Assembly (NCBI GenBank): GCA_002600635.1
Contig: CP021371.1
Coordinates: 2,173,001-2,237,000, forward strand
Length of the DNA: 64,000 bases
Reading direction: 5' to 3'
Source: Rhizobium sp. ACO-34A
Lineage (GTDB): Bacteria > Pseudomonadota > Alphaproteobacteria > Rhizobiales > Rhizobiaceae
Made by a program: the position numbers and the translations under genes. Positions 26,201 through 37,197 of this stretch are shown one piece after another; the first letter of the stretch is position 1; each line of letters begins with the position of its first letter. The notes beneath the pieces were generated by a model. The model was given only the letters and a program-made list of their open reading frames with translations. It ran no database searches and was not told the origin of the DNA.

Positions 26201-26971
26201 ATGACACCGAATGTTCGTCCGCTTGTCGCGGGAAACTGGAAGATGAACGGTACACGGGCCTCGCTCGACCAGATCAAGGCGATGGCCGAAGGCGTCGTGT
26301 CGCCGCTCTCGGAAAAGGTCGAGACGCTGATCTGCCCGCCGGCGACGCTGCTTTATGTCGCAACCGCGCTTTGCACCGACAGCCCTCTGGCGATCGGTGC
26401 GCAGGATTGCCATCAGAACGCCTCCGGCGCTCACACCGGCGATATTTCGGCTGAAATGATTGCCGATTGCTTCGGTACCTATGTGATCGTCGGCCACTCC
26501 GAACGCCGCACCGACCACGCAGAGACGGACCATCTCGTCCGCGCCAAGGCAGAGGCAGCCTATGCCGCCGAGCTGACGGCGATCATCTGCATCGGCGAGA
26601 CCGCGGACGAGCGCAAGTCCGGGCAGACTCTGGACATCCTGAAGCGGCAGCTCGCCGGCTCGGTGCCGGATGCGGCAACCGCTGCAAACACCGTCATCGC
26701 CTACGAGCCGGTCTGGGCGATCGGTACCGGCCTGACCCCGACAGTTTCTGACGTCGAGGAAGCCCATGCTTTCATGCGGGCCGAACTGGTCAAGCGCTTC
26801 GGCGACGAAGGCAAGGGCATGCGCATTCTCTATGGCGGCTCGGTCAAGCCTTCCAACGCCAGGGAGCTGATGAGCGTCGCCAATGTCGACGGCGCGCTGA
26901 TCGGTGGCGCGAGCTTGAAGGCGGCGGATTTCCTCGCCATATACAGGGCGTATGAAGAACTCACCGCCTAA
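26201..26971 (+). CDS. tpiA: Triosephosphate isomerase
   Basis: A 256-residue glycolytic enzyme interconverting dihydroxyacetone phosphate and glyceraldehyde 3-phosphate. Active-site motifs: Lys in AGNWKMNG, His in IVGHSERR, Glu in [11 protein letters not shown], and the phosphate loop in LYGGSVKP. Length is normal for the bacterial TIM barrel. The ATG at 26201 is chosen because the conserved N-terminus follows at once ([12 protein letters not shown]). No strong ribosome site precedes it. secG and pyrG follow on the same strand. Confidence 0.96.
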   Translation: MTPNVRPLVAGNWKMNGTRASLDQIKAMAEGVVSPLSEKVETLICPPATLLYVATALCTDSPLAIGAQDCHQNASGAHTGDISAEMIADCFGTYVIVGHSERRTDHAETDHLVRAKAEAAYAAELTAIICIGETADERKSGQTLDILKRQLAGSVPDAATAANTVIAYEPVWAIGTGLTPTVSDVEEAHAFMRAELVKRFGDEGKGMRILYGGSVKPSNARELMSVANVDGALIGGASLKAADFLAIYRAYEELTA

Positions 26972-26997
26972 AAAACGGGCGAGGGGCTTTCATTGGC

Positions 26998-27021
26998 GCG
27001 GTCTCTCGTGTAGAGAGCCGC
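26998..27021 (+). terminator. Possible terminator between tpiA and secG
   Basis: A hairpin GCGG-(T)-CTCTC / GAGAG-CCGC with a GTGTA loop and one bulged T lies 27 nt after the tpiA stop. No T run follows directly, so it may only separate messages partly. Confidence 0.35.
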
Positions 27022-27064
27022 CAAACATCGCTATTTTGTCCGCTCAGGGCAGGACGGAAATTCC

Positions 27065-27472
27065 ATGCAGACTGTATTGATTGTCATTCATCTCATGATC
27101 GTGCTGGCGCTCGTCGGCGTAGTGCTGATCCAGCGTTCCGAAGGCGGTGGCCTTGGTATTGGTGGCGGCTCCGGCTTCATGTCGGCGCGCGGCACGGCCA
27201 ACGCGCTCACCCGCACGACGGCTATTCTGGCGGCATTGTTCTTTGCGACGTCGCTCGGCCTTGGCCTGCTGACGCGCTTCGAATCGAAGCCGACGGACAT
27301 TCTCGATCGTATCCAGTCGAGCCCGACGGCGCCCGGTTCCAGCGTTCTCGATCAGCTTCCGGGTTCCGCTCCGGCTCCCGCTGGCTCGGCTGCTCCGGCT
27401 GCTGATGGCGCGACCGCTCCGGCTCCTGCCGCTCCCAAGGCGGATCCGAACGCCGTTCCGACGGGCAACTGA
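27065..27472 (+). CDS. secG: Protein-export membrane protein SecG
   Basis: A 135-residue subunit of the SecYEG translocon in the inner membrane. The first ~75 residues hold two membrane helices flanking the conserved GGGLGIGGGSGFMSARGTAN loop, typical of SecG. The C-terminal 50 residues are Pro/Ala-rich and disordered, as in other alphaproteobacteria. The ATG follows GGACGGAAATTCC. A strong terminator lies 20 nt after the stop. Confidence 0.92.
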   Translation: MQTVLIVIHLMIVLALVGVVLIQRSEGGGLGIGGGSGFMSARGTANALTRTTAILAALFFATSLGLGLLTRFESKPTDILDRIQSSPTAPGSSVLDQLPGSAPAPAGSAAPAADGATAPAPAAPKADPNAVPTGN

Positions 27473-27492
27473 TCGTCGGCTTTCCAATCCCT

Positions 27493-27525
27493 CCGGCGGA
27501 CCTAGCGGTCCGCCGGTTTTCTTTT
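27493..27525 (+). terminator. Intrinsic terminator after secG
   Basis: A perfect 10-bp stem (27493-27502 with 27507-27516), a TAGC loop, then TTTTCTTTT. It ends the tpiA/secG transcript before pyrG. Confidence 0.9.
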
Positions 27526-27558
27526 GTGCATATTCCGCCCCGCTTAATAAAAAAGTAG

Positions 27559-29244
<1,686 letters not shown>

Positions 29245-29280
29245 TCGAAGCGCCAGAAAGAGCTGCTTTCTGACATTTGA

Positions 29281-29302
29281 AACCCGGCCTTGCGGCCGGG
29301 TT
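29281..29302 (+). terminator. Intrinsic terminator after pyrG
   Basis: A perfect 9-bp stem AACCCGGCC/GGCCGGGTT with a TTGC loop, followed by TTGCATTTTC, lies 37 nt after the pyrG stop. Confidence 0.8.
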
Positions 29303-29379
29303 TTGCATTTTCTGCGTGAGTGCCCCAAGTCTCGTGCAAGCCTCTTGCAACACCATGCGCGCAACCCAAGGAGGCCTTG

Positions 29380-29802
29380 ATGCGTATCGGTGATTCATCT
29401 TTCTTTTCTTCGCAATATTTCAGCAACGTCACGAGTTCCACCAGCAACTCCGCGGACACCGGTTTTTCCGCAATCCTTGATGATGAGGAAACGTCGACCT
29501 TCACCTTTGGCGACGAGGAAGCGCTTGAAACGCGCAAGAACGAATACGAGGCTGAGCAGAAGGCGGAAAAGAGCGCCTCCCACGACGATATCATCTCCAA
29601 GTTCCTGGAATATTCGGACATGACGCTCGCCGAGAAGATTCGCGCGTCCTACCTCGACGACCATAACCTGACGGAAGAGCAGCTTGCTGCGATGCCGGAA
29701 GACGAACGCAAGGCAATCGAGGACGCAATCCAGGAAGCCATCAAGCAGCAGCTTGGCGTCGATCAGGACGCTGGAAGCTCGGAAGAAGCGATCGGCCTTT
29801 AG
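29380..29802 (+). CDS. Small acidic conserved hypothetical protein
   Basis: A 140-residue acidic protein, Ser-rich at the N-terminus and strongly charged (Glu/Asp/Lys) afterwards. A helical segment DMTLAEKIRASYLDDHNLTEEQLAAM, followed by PEDERKAIEDAIQEAI, recalls a short motif (MTLAEKIR...LTEEDLAAM) seen at the ends of several alphaproteobacterial proteins. No signal peptide or membrane segment. The ATG at 29380 has a perfect AAGGAGG at a 5-nt spacing, which strongly supports expression. Convergent with moeA, 20 bp apart. Function unknown. Confidence 0.75.
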   Translation: MRIGDSSFFSSQYFSNVTSSTSNSADTGFSAILDDEETSTFTFGDEEALETRKNEYEAEQKAEKSASHDDIISKFLEYSDMTLAEKIRASYLDDHNLTEEQLAAMPEDERKAIEDAIQEAIKQQLGVDQDAGSSEEAIGL

Positions 29803-29822
29803 GGTCAAGCTACCCAGCCACG

Positions 29823-31043
29823 TCAGCCGGCGAAGGGGCGAAGAAGCAGGATCGGCGTTTCGGCGCCGGTCTCAAGCTCCGGTGCACCAGGTGCACGGAT
29901 GATCAGGCAATCCGACTGCGCGAAGATTTTCATCATTGACGAATCCTGTTTGCCGAAGCTCTGTACGACAAGCTTTCCGTCTGCACGCGTCAGTCTCGCA
30001 CGCACGTAATCCTGCCTGTGGTCATTCGCCGGAAGGACGGAAGCGGATAGCGCGGTCGTCTGTCGTTGCAGCGGAATACGTCCCGTCAGTTTCGCCAGCA
30101 GCGGCTCGAGAAACAGCAGGCCGCAGACCATGCTGGATACGGGATTGCCGGGGAGGCCGAGCACGCGCATTTCCCCAAGGCTGCCAACCATCAGCGGCTT
30201 TCCCGGCCGCATTGCGATCCGCCAGAAATCGAGCTTCATCCCCGCTGCCAGCAGGGTCGACTGCACCAGATCATGGTCGCCGACCGATGCTCCGCCGAGC
30301 GTCACCAGGACATCGGCGCCGAGCGACCTGGCCTTCTCTATCGCGCGGGTGATCTCTCCGCGATCGTCCGGCACGATGCCGAGATCGATAACTTCCGCTC
30401 CGTTTTCGCGAGCAAGAGCGGCGATCCCAAAGCTGTTCGAACCGATGATCTGGCTTGGCCCCGGCGTCTGGCCCGGTCGCACCAGTTCATCGCCGGTTGC
30501 GAGGATTGCCACCTTTGGACGTTCGTAGACCGCTACCCGATCATGGTTCATGGCAGCCGCGAGCGTCAGCCGCGCAAAGTCGAGGTGGGTACCCGCCGGC
30601 AGGACGGTTTCGCCTTCCAGAAAATCCTGCCCCCGCGGGCGCACATGGCGGCCGAGCGTGACGGGAAATGTCGTGCGGATGCGCTCGCCATCGAGCTTTT
30701 CAGCATCTTCCTGAAGGAGGATGGTATCGGCACCTTCGGGCACGGGAGCGCCGGTGAAGATGCGGACGGTTTCCCCGGGCCCAACGGTACCGGCAAAGGC
30801 GTGTCCAGCGGCGGAGGTCCCGATCACATTGAGTTCGGCGCCCGGAAGTGGCGCATCCTCCGCGCGAAGCGCATATCCATCCATGGCCGACGCATTGAAG
30901 GGCGGCTGTGTCAGTTGTGCCCGAAGGTCGGCGGCAAGCACTCTTCCTTCGGTCTCGCCGAGCGGCAATATTTCCGTGCGTCTGACGCGCTGCGTTGCGC
31001 CAAGCAGTCGCTGCTGGGCTTCCTCGACCGGAATGAGTGACAT
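29823..31043 (-). CDS. moeA: Molybdopterin molybdenumtransferase
   Basis: A 406-residue enzyme inserting molybdate into adenylylated molybdopterin. Family blocks are clear: PPFNASAMDGYALR near the N-terminus, VAILATGDELVRPGQ, TLGGASVGDHDLV and RPGKPLMVG...LGLPGNPVSS. The start codon overlaps the last base of the moaC stop (TAATG), so translation is coupled. The trpD-trpC-moaC-moeA run makes one transcript likely. It lies convergent to the small acidic gene at 29380. Confidence 0.95.
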   Translation of the reverse strand: MSLIPVEEAQQRLLGATQRVRRTEILPLGETEGRVLAADLRAQLTQPPFNASAMDGYALRAEDAPLPGAELNVIGTSAAGHAFAGTVGPGETVRIFTGAPVPEGADTILLQEDAEKLDGERIRTTFPVTLGRHVRPRGQDFLEGETVLPAGTHLDFARLTLAAAMNHDRVAVYERPKVAILATGDELVRPGQTPGPSQIIGSNSFGIAALARENGAEVIDLGIVPDDRGEITRAIEKARSLGADVLVTLGGASVGDHDLVQSTLLAAGMKLDFWRIAMRPGKPLMVGSLGEMRVLGLPGNPVSSMVCGLLFLEPLLAKLTGRIPLQRQTTALSASVLPANDHRQDYVRARLTRADGKLVVQSFGKQDSSMMKIFAQSDCLIIRAPGAPELETGAETPILLLRPFAG

Positions 31044-31528
31044 TACTTAGCCTCCGGGTGGCGGAAGTGGCCCGACTTGCCGCCGATCTTCTCGACGAGC
31101 CTGACGCCGCCGATTTCCATTGCCTTGTCGATTGCCTTGGCCATGTCATAGATGGTCAGGCATGCGACGGAGACGGCCGTCAGCGCTTCCATCTCCACGC
31201 CTGTCTTGCCTGTCAGCTTGGTCGTGGCGGTGACGCGCAGGCCGGGTAGGGCACGATCTTCCGTGATCTCCACGGTTACCTTGCTGAGCATCAGCGGATG
31301 GCAGAGCGGAATGAGGTTGGACGTCTGCTTGGCGGCCATGATGCCGGCGATCCGGGCGGTCGCGATCACGTCGCCCTTTTTCGCATTGCCGGCGCGGATC
31401 GTCTCCAGCGTCTCGGCGGTCATCCGCACATAGCCTTCGGCGGTCGCGATGCGAACCGTGTCGGTCTTGTCGCCGACATCCACCATATGCGCCTCTCCAG
31501 AGGCGGATATGTGGGTGAGGCCGCTCAT
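31043..31528 (-). CDS. moaC: Cyclic pyranopterin monophosphate synthase
   Basis: A 161-residue enzyme that forms cyclic pyranopterin monophosphate, the first molybdenum cofactor intermediate, after MoaA. Signatures: [32 protein letters not shown], and the C-terminal [20 protein letters not shown] followed by KAIDKAM. It overlaps trpC by 4 nt (ATGA) and moeA by 1 nt, so its product level is tied to both. moaA is not in the window. Confidence 0.96.
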   Translation of the reverse strand: MSGLTHISASGEAHMVDVGDKTDTVRIATAEGYVRMTAETLETIRAGNAKKGDVIATARIAGIMAAKQTSNLIPLCHPLMLSKVTVEITEDRALPGLRVTATTKLTGKTGVEMEALTAVSVACLTIYDMAKAIDKAMEIGGVRLVEKIGGKSGHFRHPEAK

Positions 31529-32340
31529 TCGGCGGCCATGGTCTCGGCTTCGCCGGTCAGCAGCAGGCGTGTCGCCGAAGTGACATCGTCCTTGCGCATC
31601 AGGCTTTCGCCAACGAGGAAGGTGGTAATGCCCGAAGTCTTGAGACGGGTGCAGTCTTCGTATGTGAAGATGCCGCTTTCGCCGACGAGAAGACGGTCGG
31701 ACGGAACCATCGGCGCCAGCCGTTCGCTGACCGTCAGGCTGACCTCGAAAGTGCGCAGGTTGCGATTGTTGATGCCGACCATCGGGGATGAAAGCTTGAG
31801 TGCGCGCTCGAGTTCTGCCTCGTCATGCACTTCGATCAGCACATCCATGCCGGTAGAGAAGGCTTCGTCTTCGAGTCGCTTCGCCTCGTCGTCCGAAAGC
31901 GACGCCATGATCAGCAGGATGCAGTCTGCACCATGGGCGCGGGCTTCATGGACCTGATAGGCGTCGAACATGAAATCCTTGCGCAATGCCGGCAGCGAAC
32001 AGGCCTTGCGTGCGGCGACGAGATAGTCGAGTGAGCCCTGAAAACTGGGGGTATCCGTCAGTACCGAAAGGCAGGCCGCACCGCCGGCCTCATAGGCGGT
32101 GGCAAGTGCCGGCGGATCGAAATCCGGACGGATCAGGCCCTTGGACGGGCTGGCCTTCTTGATCTCGGCGATCAGGCCGAATTGTCCCGCGTCGCACCGG
32201 CTCTTGAGAGCATTGTAGAACCCGCGCGGGGCGGGCTGGTCGGCCGCCTGTGCCTTGACCTCTGCCAAAGGCAAAGCGGCTTTAGCCGCCGCGATTTCCT
32301 CGCGCTTGTAGACTTCGATGCGTTTCAGGATATCGGTCAT
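31525..32340 (-). CDS. trpC: Indole-3-glycerol phosphate synthase
   Basis: A 271-residue stand-alone TIM-barrel enzyme of tryptophan biosynthesis. Motifs: [13 protein letters not shown] (catalytic Lys region), [27 protein letters not shown] (catalytic Lys), [14 protein letters not shown] and LVGESGIFT. No fused phosphoribosyl-anthranilate isomerase. It lies 9 nt downstream of trpD and overlaps moaC by 4 nt. Confidence 0.96.
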   Translation of the reverse strand: MTDILKRIEVYKREEIAAAKAALPLAEVKAQAADQPAPRGFYNALKSRCDAGQFGLIAEIKKASPSKGLIRPDFDPPALATAYEAGGAACLSVLTDTPSFQGSLDYLVAARKACSLPALRKDFMFDAYQVHEARAHGADCILLIMASLSDDEAKRLEDEAFSTGMDVLIEVHDEAELERALKLSSPMVGINNRNLRTFEVSLTVSERLAPMVPSDRLLVGESGIFTYEDCTRLKTSGITTFLVGESLMRKDDVTSATRLLLTGEAETMAAE

Positions 32341-32349
32341 GGCGCAAGC

Positions 32350-33372
32350 TTAGCCCTGTGCGGCGGAATTGGAAACCTCGATCAGCTTGTCGAGCGCGGC
32401 CGCCGCCGAACCCGAATCGAGTGCCTGGCTTGCTACCGCCATGCCGTCACGCACGTTGTCGACCCGTCCGGCAACGATGAGCGAAGCGGCAGCGTTGCAC
32501 AGCGCCACGTCGCGATAGGCGTTCTTTGCACCGGAAAGCACCTCCCGAAGCGCGGCAGCATTCACTGCACCGTCACCCCCGCGGATGGCATCGATCGATA
32601 CCGTCGCCACGCCGAAATCGTCGGGCGTGAGTTCGAAGGCGGTGATCTCGCCGTTCTTCAGGGCCGCAACCTGTGTCGGTCCGGTGGTCGTGACCTCATC
32701 GAGGCCGCTGCCATGCACGACCCAGGCGCTGGTCAGGCCAAGATCGCGCAACGCCTCGGCGCCGGGCAGAAGCCATTCCGGCGAATAGACGCCGAAGAGC
32801 TGCCGCTTGACGTTTGCCGGGCTGGAGAGCGGGCCGACGAGGTTGAAGATCGTGCGGGTGCCGAGTTCTACGCGGGCGGGGCCGACATGGCGCATGGCCG
32901 GATGGTGGAGCTGCGCGAACATGAAGCCGATGCCCGCCTCGCGGATGCAGCGCGAGATGGTTTCCGGATCGATGTCGAGTTTCACGCCGAGCTGCGAGAG
33001 AGCGTCCGCGGTTCCCGATTTCGAGCTCAGCGCCTTGTTGCCGTGCTTGGCGACCGGGACACCTGCACCTGCGACGATCAGCGAGGCGAGAGTCGAAATA
33101 TTGTAGGTGTTGGTACCGTCACCACCGGTCCCGACGATGTCGATGGCGTCTTCCGGCGCTTCGACCGAGACCATCTTGGACCGCATGATCGAGACGGCGC
33201 CGGCGATCTCGTCGACGGTTTCTCCACGAACGCGCAGCGCCATCAGGAAGCCGCCGATCTGGGCCATGCTGGCCTCGCCCGACATCATCACTTCGAAGGC
33301 GTCGCTGGCTTCCTGTCGCGTCAGCGCCTGTCGAGCCGCGACCTTGGCGATGAAAGGTTTCAATCCGGACAT
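32350..33372 (-). CDS. trpD: Anthranilate phosphoribosyltransferase
   Basis: A 340-residue enzyme joining anthranilate and PRPP. The PRPP/metal loop [15 protein letters not shown], then [21 protein letters not shown] and the [16 protein letters not shown] segment match the TrpD family. It is the stand-alone form, not fused to a TrpG amidotransferase. trpC follows after 9 nt. The ppiD-like gene lies 20 bp upstream on the same strand and may share the transcript. Confidence 0.96.
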   Translation of the reverse strand: MSGLKPFIAKVAARQALTRQEASDAFEVMMSGEASMAQIGGFLMALRVRGETVDEIAGAVSIMRSKMVSVEAPEDAIDIVGTGGDGTNTYNISTLASLIVAGAGVPVAKHGNKALSSKSGTADALSQLGVKLDIDPETISRCIREAGIGFMFAQLHHPAMRHVGPARVELGTRTIFNLVGPLSSPANVKRQLFGVYSPEWLLPGAEALRDLGLTSAWVVHGSGLDEVTTTGPTQVAALKNGEITAFELTPDDFGVATVSIDAIRGGDGAVNAAALREVLSGAKNAYRDVALCNAAASLIVAGRVDNVRDGMAVASQALDSGSAAAALDKLIEVSNSAAQG

Positions 33373-33392
33373 GCTTTTCTCTTCCCCTGCGC

Positions 33393-35285
33393 CTAGCGAC
33401 GAACCATCGCCTGTTCGGCAAGGGTCTGGTTGATCGTGACGCCATACTGCGCCTGCAGACGGCTCACCATCTGGTCAAGGATATCGTCACCGGCGGCGCG
33501 GGCGATTTCCGTGATCTGTGCATCGTCATTGGTCAGCACATCGGACGAACCCTGATCTCGCTCATCGGTAACCTTGAGCAGGATCTGGGTCGACGGGTCA
33601 CCGCCCGGAGCCGTGGCGGCAGTGCCTACAGGGCCGCTGAAGGCAGCAACGATAGCAGCCGGGCCGAGGACGGCGTCTTCCGTCTGGCGCTGAAGGCCGA
33701 GCTTCGTCTCGACAGCAAGGCCGAGTTCTGCCGCAACGTCTTCCAGCGTACCGCCCTGGGCGACGCGCTGCTTCAGGCTTTCGGCCTTTGCGCCGAGCGC
33801 AATCTTCTGCTGCTCGGCAGTCCAGTCGGCTACGGCCTTGTCGTGCACTTCATCCAGCGTACGGTCTCGCTCCGCGGTGATGTCCTTCACCTCCAGCCAC
33901 ACATAGCCATCATTGCCGATGTTGATGGGCAGCGCCTCGACACCGACGTCCGTCTGGAAAGCTTCATCGAGAAGTGCCTGACGCTCGGGCAGGTTGGAAA
34001 CGTCGTTTCCGTTCTCATCCTTGCCATTACGGTCGACAGCTTTAACAGTAACGGCCGTAAGCTTCAGTTCCTTTGCCGCTTCATCGAGCGGCATGCCGCC
34101 GGCCCGAAGGTCCTCGAAACGGTCATGCACGTTCGCGATGTCCTGCACTGCAGCGGAATCGGCGAGCGATTCACGTATCTCTTCGCGAACTTCGTCGAGG
34201 CTGCGGGTGCGGCCTTCCTTGATATTGGTGACACGCAGGATGACCGGACCAAGCGCCCCATCGACAACCGGTGTCGTCGCGCCTTCCTTGGTCACGGCGA
34301 AGGCAGCATCGGCAAGTGCCGGGTCGGGAAGCTTGTCACGGGAGAAATCACCGAGCAGCACGTCGCTTGCGGTCTTGCCCTGGTCGGTGACCAGCTGGTC
34401 GAAAGGCGTGCCGGACTTGAGTTCGGCTTCCGCTGCTTCCGCCATCTCGCGGTTTTCGAAGGAGAGCTGCTCGATCGTCCGCGTTCCGGCGATTTCGTAG
34501 GTGGCCTTCCGCTTTTCATAGTCCTCGGCGATCGCTTCGTCGGTGATGGCGCCCTTGTCGGCAATATCAGCGGCTTCGAGCTTCACATAGGTGAGGCTGC
34601 GATATTCAGGCGCGCGGTAGCGGCTCTTCACGGTATCGAACCAGGTGGCAAGCGCCTTGTCGTCGGGAGCCTTTACCGGATCGATATTGGCATTGGTCAG
34701 GAGGATGTAGGAGATATCACGGTTTTCGTAGCGATAGCTCTTCAGCGCATCGACGAGGACCTTCGGCGCGGTGAAGCCGTCCGAGGTCGCTTCGACGATC
34801 TGGCTGCGCACCGCAACCTTGGAACGCTCGCGGATGTAATCGTCCTCACGAAGGCCGGCATTGCGCAGTCGGCTGGAGAACAGCTGGCGGTCGAACTGGC
34901 CGTTGTCGGACTTGAAGGCCGGATCCTCTGCAATCAGCTGGGCAAGCTTGTCTTCGGAAAGACCGAGACGCATGTCCTGCGACAGCTGGTCGAGAGCCGC
35001 GCCTGCAGAGAGTTCGGCGAAAACCTGGTTTTCGACGCCAAGGGCGCGAGCCTGTTCGCTGTTAAGCTGCACGCCGAAGCGACGGCCGAGCTCCGCAAGC
35101 TTCCGCTGGTAGGCGAGGCTGAACTCGTTCGGCGAGATCGTCTGGTCACCGACGGTAACCACCGCATTGCTGGCGGAACTGAAGAGCGACGCTGAGATTC
35201 CCCAGACCCCGAAGGATACGACAAGCAGAAGCATCAACAATTTTGCGACCGCCGTATGGGCGGCTTTTCTCAGAACGGTGAGCAT
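33393..35285 (-). CDS. PpiD/SurA-like periplasmic peptidyl-prolyl isomerase
   Basis: A 630-residue foldase-type protein. One N-terminal membrane helix ([20 protein letters not shown]) anchors it, with the bulk in the periplasm. A SurA-N-like chaperone region with helix-rich sequence covers about residues 35-200. A parvulin-type rotamase (PpiC-like) region lies near residues 235-360 ([48 protein letters not shown]). The C-terminal half is more diverged. PpiD proteins help outer-membrane and secreted proteins fold near the Sec translocon. It starts the trpD-trpC-moaC-moeA run. A 6-bp CTTCGC/GCGAAG hairpin lies in its leader at 35312-35330. Confidence 0.88.
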   Translation of the reverse strand: MLTVLRKAAHTAVAKLLMLLLVVSFGVWGISASLFSSASNAVVTVGDQTISPNEFSLAYQRKLAELGRRFGVQLNSEQARALGVENQVFAELSAGAALDQLSQDMRLGLSEDKLAQLIAEDPAFKSDNGQFDRQLFSSRLRNAGLREDDYIRERSKVAVRSQIVEATSDGFTAPKVLVDALKSYRYENRDISYILLTNANIDPVKAPDDKALATWFDTVKSRYRAPEYRSLTYVKLEAADIADKGAITDEAIAEDYEKRKATYEIAGTRTIEQLSFENREMAEAAEAELKSGTPFDQLVTDQGKTASDVLLGDFSRDKLPDPALADAAFAVTKEGATTPVVDGALGPVILRVTNIKEGRTRSLDEVREEIRESLADSAAVQDIANVHDRFEDLRAGGMPLDEAAKELKLTAVTVKAVDRNGKDENGNDVSNLPERQALLDEAFQTDVGVEALPINIGNDGYVWLEVKDITAERDRTLDEVHDKAVADWTAEQQKIALGAKAESLKQRVAQGGTLEDVAAELGLAVETKLGLQRQTEDAVLGPAAIVAAFSGPVGTAATAPGGDPSTQILLKVTDERDQGSSDVLTNDDAQITEIARAAGDDILDQMVSRLQAQYGVTINQTLAEQAMVRR

Positions 35286-35606
35286 CGGAACTCAAATACC
35301 TCATTGCGGATCTTCGCGGGGCCTGCGAAGCAGAAAACGTTCCTTAAATCAAAGCTTGGCGGAAATGAAGGCTTAGAATGGCGAAAAGCCTTGCGGTTCT
35401 GCAACAATTGAACGTGCTGCGAATTCAGCGTTGCGTGAGCGGTGGCCACAGGCTGCCGCCATTTCCTGAGCGGTAAATCCTTGGCCAGAGCCGATGCACC
35501 GTGCCACGCTCTTGAGATGAGAGGTTTGTGCGATGAGCTGCCCCAAAAGAAAAAAAACGCCGGCGGAGATATCCGCCGGCGTCTTTCATCAATCGAATGA
35601 AGCAGA
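35286..35606. other. Intergenic region upstream of ppiD, downstream of gltA
   Basis: 321 bp with no supported gene. The right end holds the gltA terminator (35549-35582). The left part is the ppiD promoter/leader region on the minus strand. Confidence 0.5.
35549..35582 (-). terminator. Intrinsic terminator of gltA
   Basis: An 11-bp GC-rich stem (35557-35567 with 35572-35582) around GATA, followed on the minus strand by a run of T (35549-35556). It lies 25 nt after the gltA stop. Confidence 0.92.
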
Positions 35607-36896
35607 TCAGCGCTTGGAGACTGCTATGTAGTCGCGCTTCGGAGCGCCGGTGTAGAGCTGGCGCGGACGGCCGATGCGCTGCTGCGGGTCTTCGATCATC
35701 TCGTTCCACTGGGCGATCCAGCCGACGGTGCGGGCGAGAGCGAAGAGAACGGTGAACATGGTGGTGGGGAAGCCGAGCGCACGCAACGTGATGCCCGAAT
35801 AGAAGTCTACGTTCGGGTAGAGCTTCTTTTCCTTGAAGTACTCGTCGCTGAGCGCGATCCGTTCCAGCTCGAGCGCAACCTGCATCAGCGGATCGTCCGA
35901 ATGGCCGGTTGCTTCCAGCACTTCGTACATGGTCTGCTGCATGATCTTGGCGCGCGGATCATAGTTCTTGTAGACGCGGTGACCGAAGCCCATCAGGCGG
36001 AACGGATCGTTCTTGTCCTTGGCACGGGCGATGTATTCCGGAATGCGATCTACGGAACCGATTTCCATCAGCATGTTGAGCGCTGCTTCGTTCGCACCGC
36101 CGTGGGCGGGGCCCCAGAGGCAGGCGATGCCGGCTGCGATGCAGGCGAACGGGTTGGCGCCCGAGGAGCCGGCGAGGCGGACCGTCGAGGTCGATGCGTT
36201 CTGCTCGTGGTCCGCATGCAGGATGAAGATGCGGTCCATGGCGCGGGCAAGAACCGGGTTCACCTTGTATTCTTCACACGGCACGGCGAAGCACATGCGC
36301 AGGAAGTTGGAGGCGTAGTCGAGATCGTTCTTCGGGTAAACGAAGGGCTGGCCGATGTGGTACTTGAACGCCATTGCAGCGATCGTCGGCATCTTGGCGA
36401 TCATGCGCAGCGAAGCAACCATGCGCTGGTGCGGATCGGTGATGTCGGTGGAGTCGTGATAGAAGGCGGAAAGCGCGCCGACGGTGCCGACCATGACAGC
36501 CATCGGGTGAGCGTCACGGCGGTAGCCGGAGAAGAACTTGCTCATCTGTTCATGCACCATGGTGTGGTGCGTGACGCGATAGTCGAAGTCCTTCTTCTGG
36601 GCAGCGGTCGGCAGTTCGCCGTAAAGGAGCAGGTAGCAGACTTCGAGGAAGTCACCCTTTTCCGCCAGCTGTTCGATCGGATAGCCGCGGTGCAGCAAAA
36701 CGCCCTCGTCACCATCGATGTAGGTGATCTTGGATTCGCAGGAAGCCGTCGAGGTGAAGCCCGGGTCGTAGGTGAACATGCCGGTGTGCTTGTAGAGCGC
36801 GCCGATATCGACGACATCCGGGCCGATCGTGCCCGACTTTACAGCCAGTTCGGCTGATTTCTCCCCGAGTTTCAAAGAAGCGCTTTTGTCCGTCAT
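35607..36896 (-). CDS. gltA: Citrate synthase (type II)
   Basis: A 429-residue TCA-cycle enzyme that condenses acetyl-CoA with oxaloacetate. Active-site blocks: ILHADHEQN (His), [15 protein letters not shown] (His), [13 protein letters not shown] and the catalytic Asp in NVDFYSGI. Length fits the hexameric Gram-negative type II form. The ATG has GGAGG with ATTAGC spacing. A hairpin with a TTCG loop sits in the leader (about 36911-36930). The upstream region is divergent with comEC. Confidence 0.97.
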   Translation of the reverse strand: MTDKSASLKLGEKSAELAVKSGTIGPDVVDIGALYKHTGMFTYDPGFTSTASCESKITYIDGDEGVLLHRGYPIEQLAEKGDFLEVCYLLLYGELPTAAQKKDFDYRVTHHTMVHEQMSKFFSGYRRDAHPMAVMVGTVGALSAFYHDSTDITDPHQRMVASLRMIAKMPTIAAMAFKYHIGQPFVYPKNDLDYASNFLRMCFAVPCEEYKVNPVLARAMDRIFILHADHEQNASTSTVRLAGSSGANPFACIAAGIACLWGPAHGGANEAALNMLMEIGSVDRIPEYIARAKDKNDPFRLMGFGHRVYKNYDPRAKIMQQTMYEVLEATGHSDDPLMQVALELERIALSDEYFKEKKLYPNVDFYSGITLRALGFPTTMFTVLFALARTVGWIAQWNEMIEDPQQRIGRPRQLYTGAPKRDYIAVSKR

Positions 36897-37197
36897 GCTA
36901 ATCCTCCGGAATTGGCGGGAGGCGTCCCGAAGGGCGCCTTGGGTTTAAGCGTAGGGATGTAGCTATATGATACGGAAGTTAATGCCAAGCTATCCAAAGG
37001 GCAAATTGTGCATCGCAACAGCCTATTAAAGAGGCAGGCGTCGGATTTAATCGATTGAACAAACTTTCGGGTATTGCATGCTTTTCGATGCACGCCAAAA
37101 TTGTTAATTTGCAAATCAAGCGCTCATCTTGCCGCAGCCGTTGATCGGCGGATAAAAAGCAGCGCAAGGCTGTTGAGGTTGTGGGCCGGGGGAGCAT
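36897..37197. other. Divergent promoter region of gltA and comEC
   Basis: 301 bp, locally AT-rich (36950-37120). On the minus strand TTGGCA (about 36984) followed by CATATA/TATAGC near 36962 may be the gltA promoter, though spacing is not ideal. GTGCATCG and CGATGCAC form a distant inverted pair (about 37006 and 37086). No gene was seen. Confidence 0.4.
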
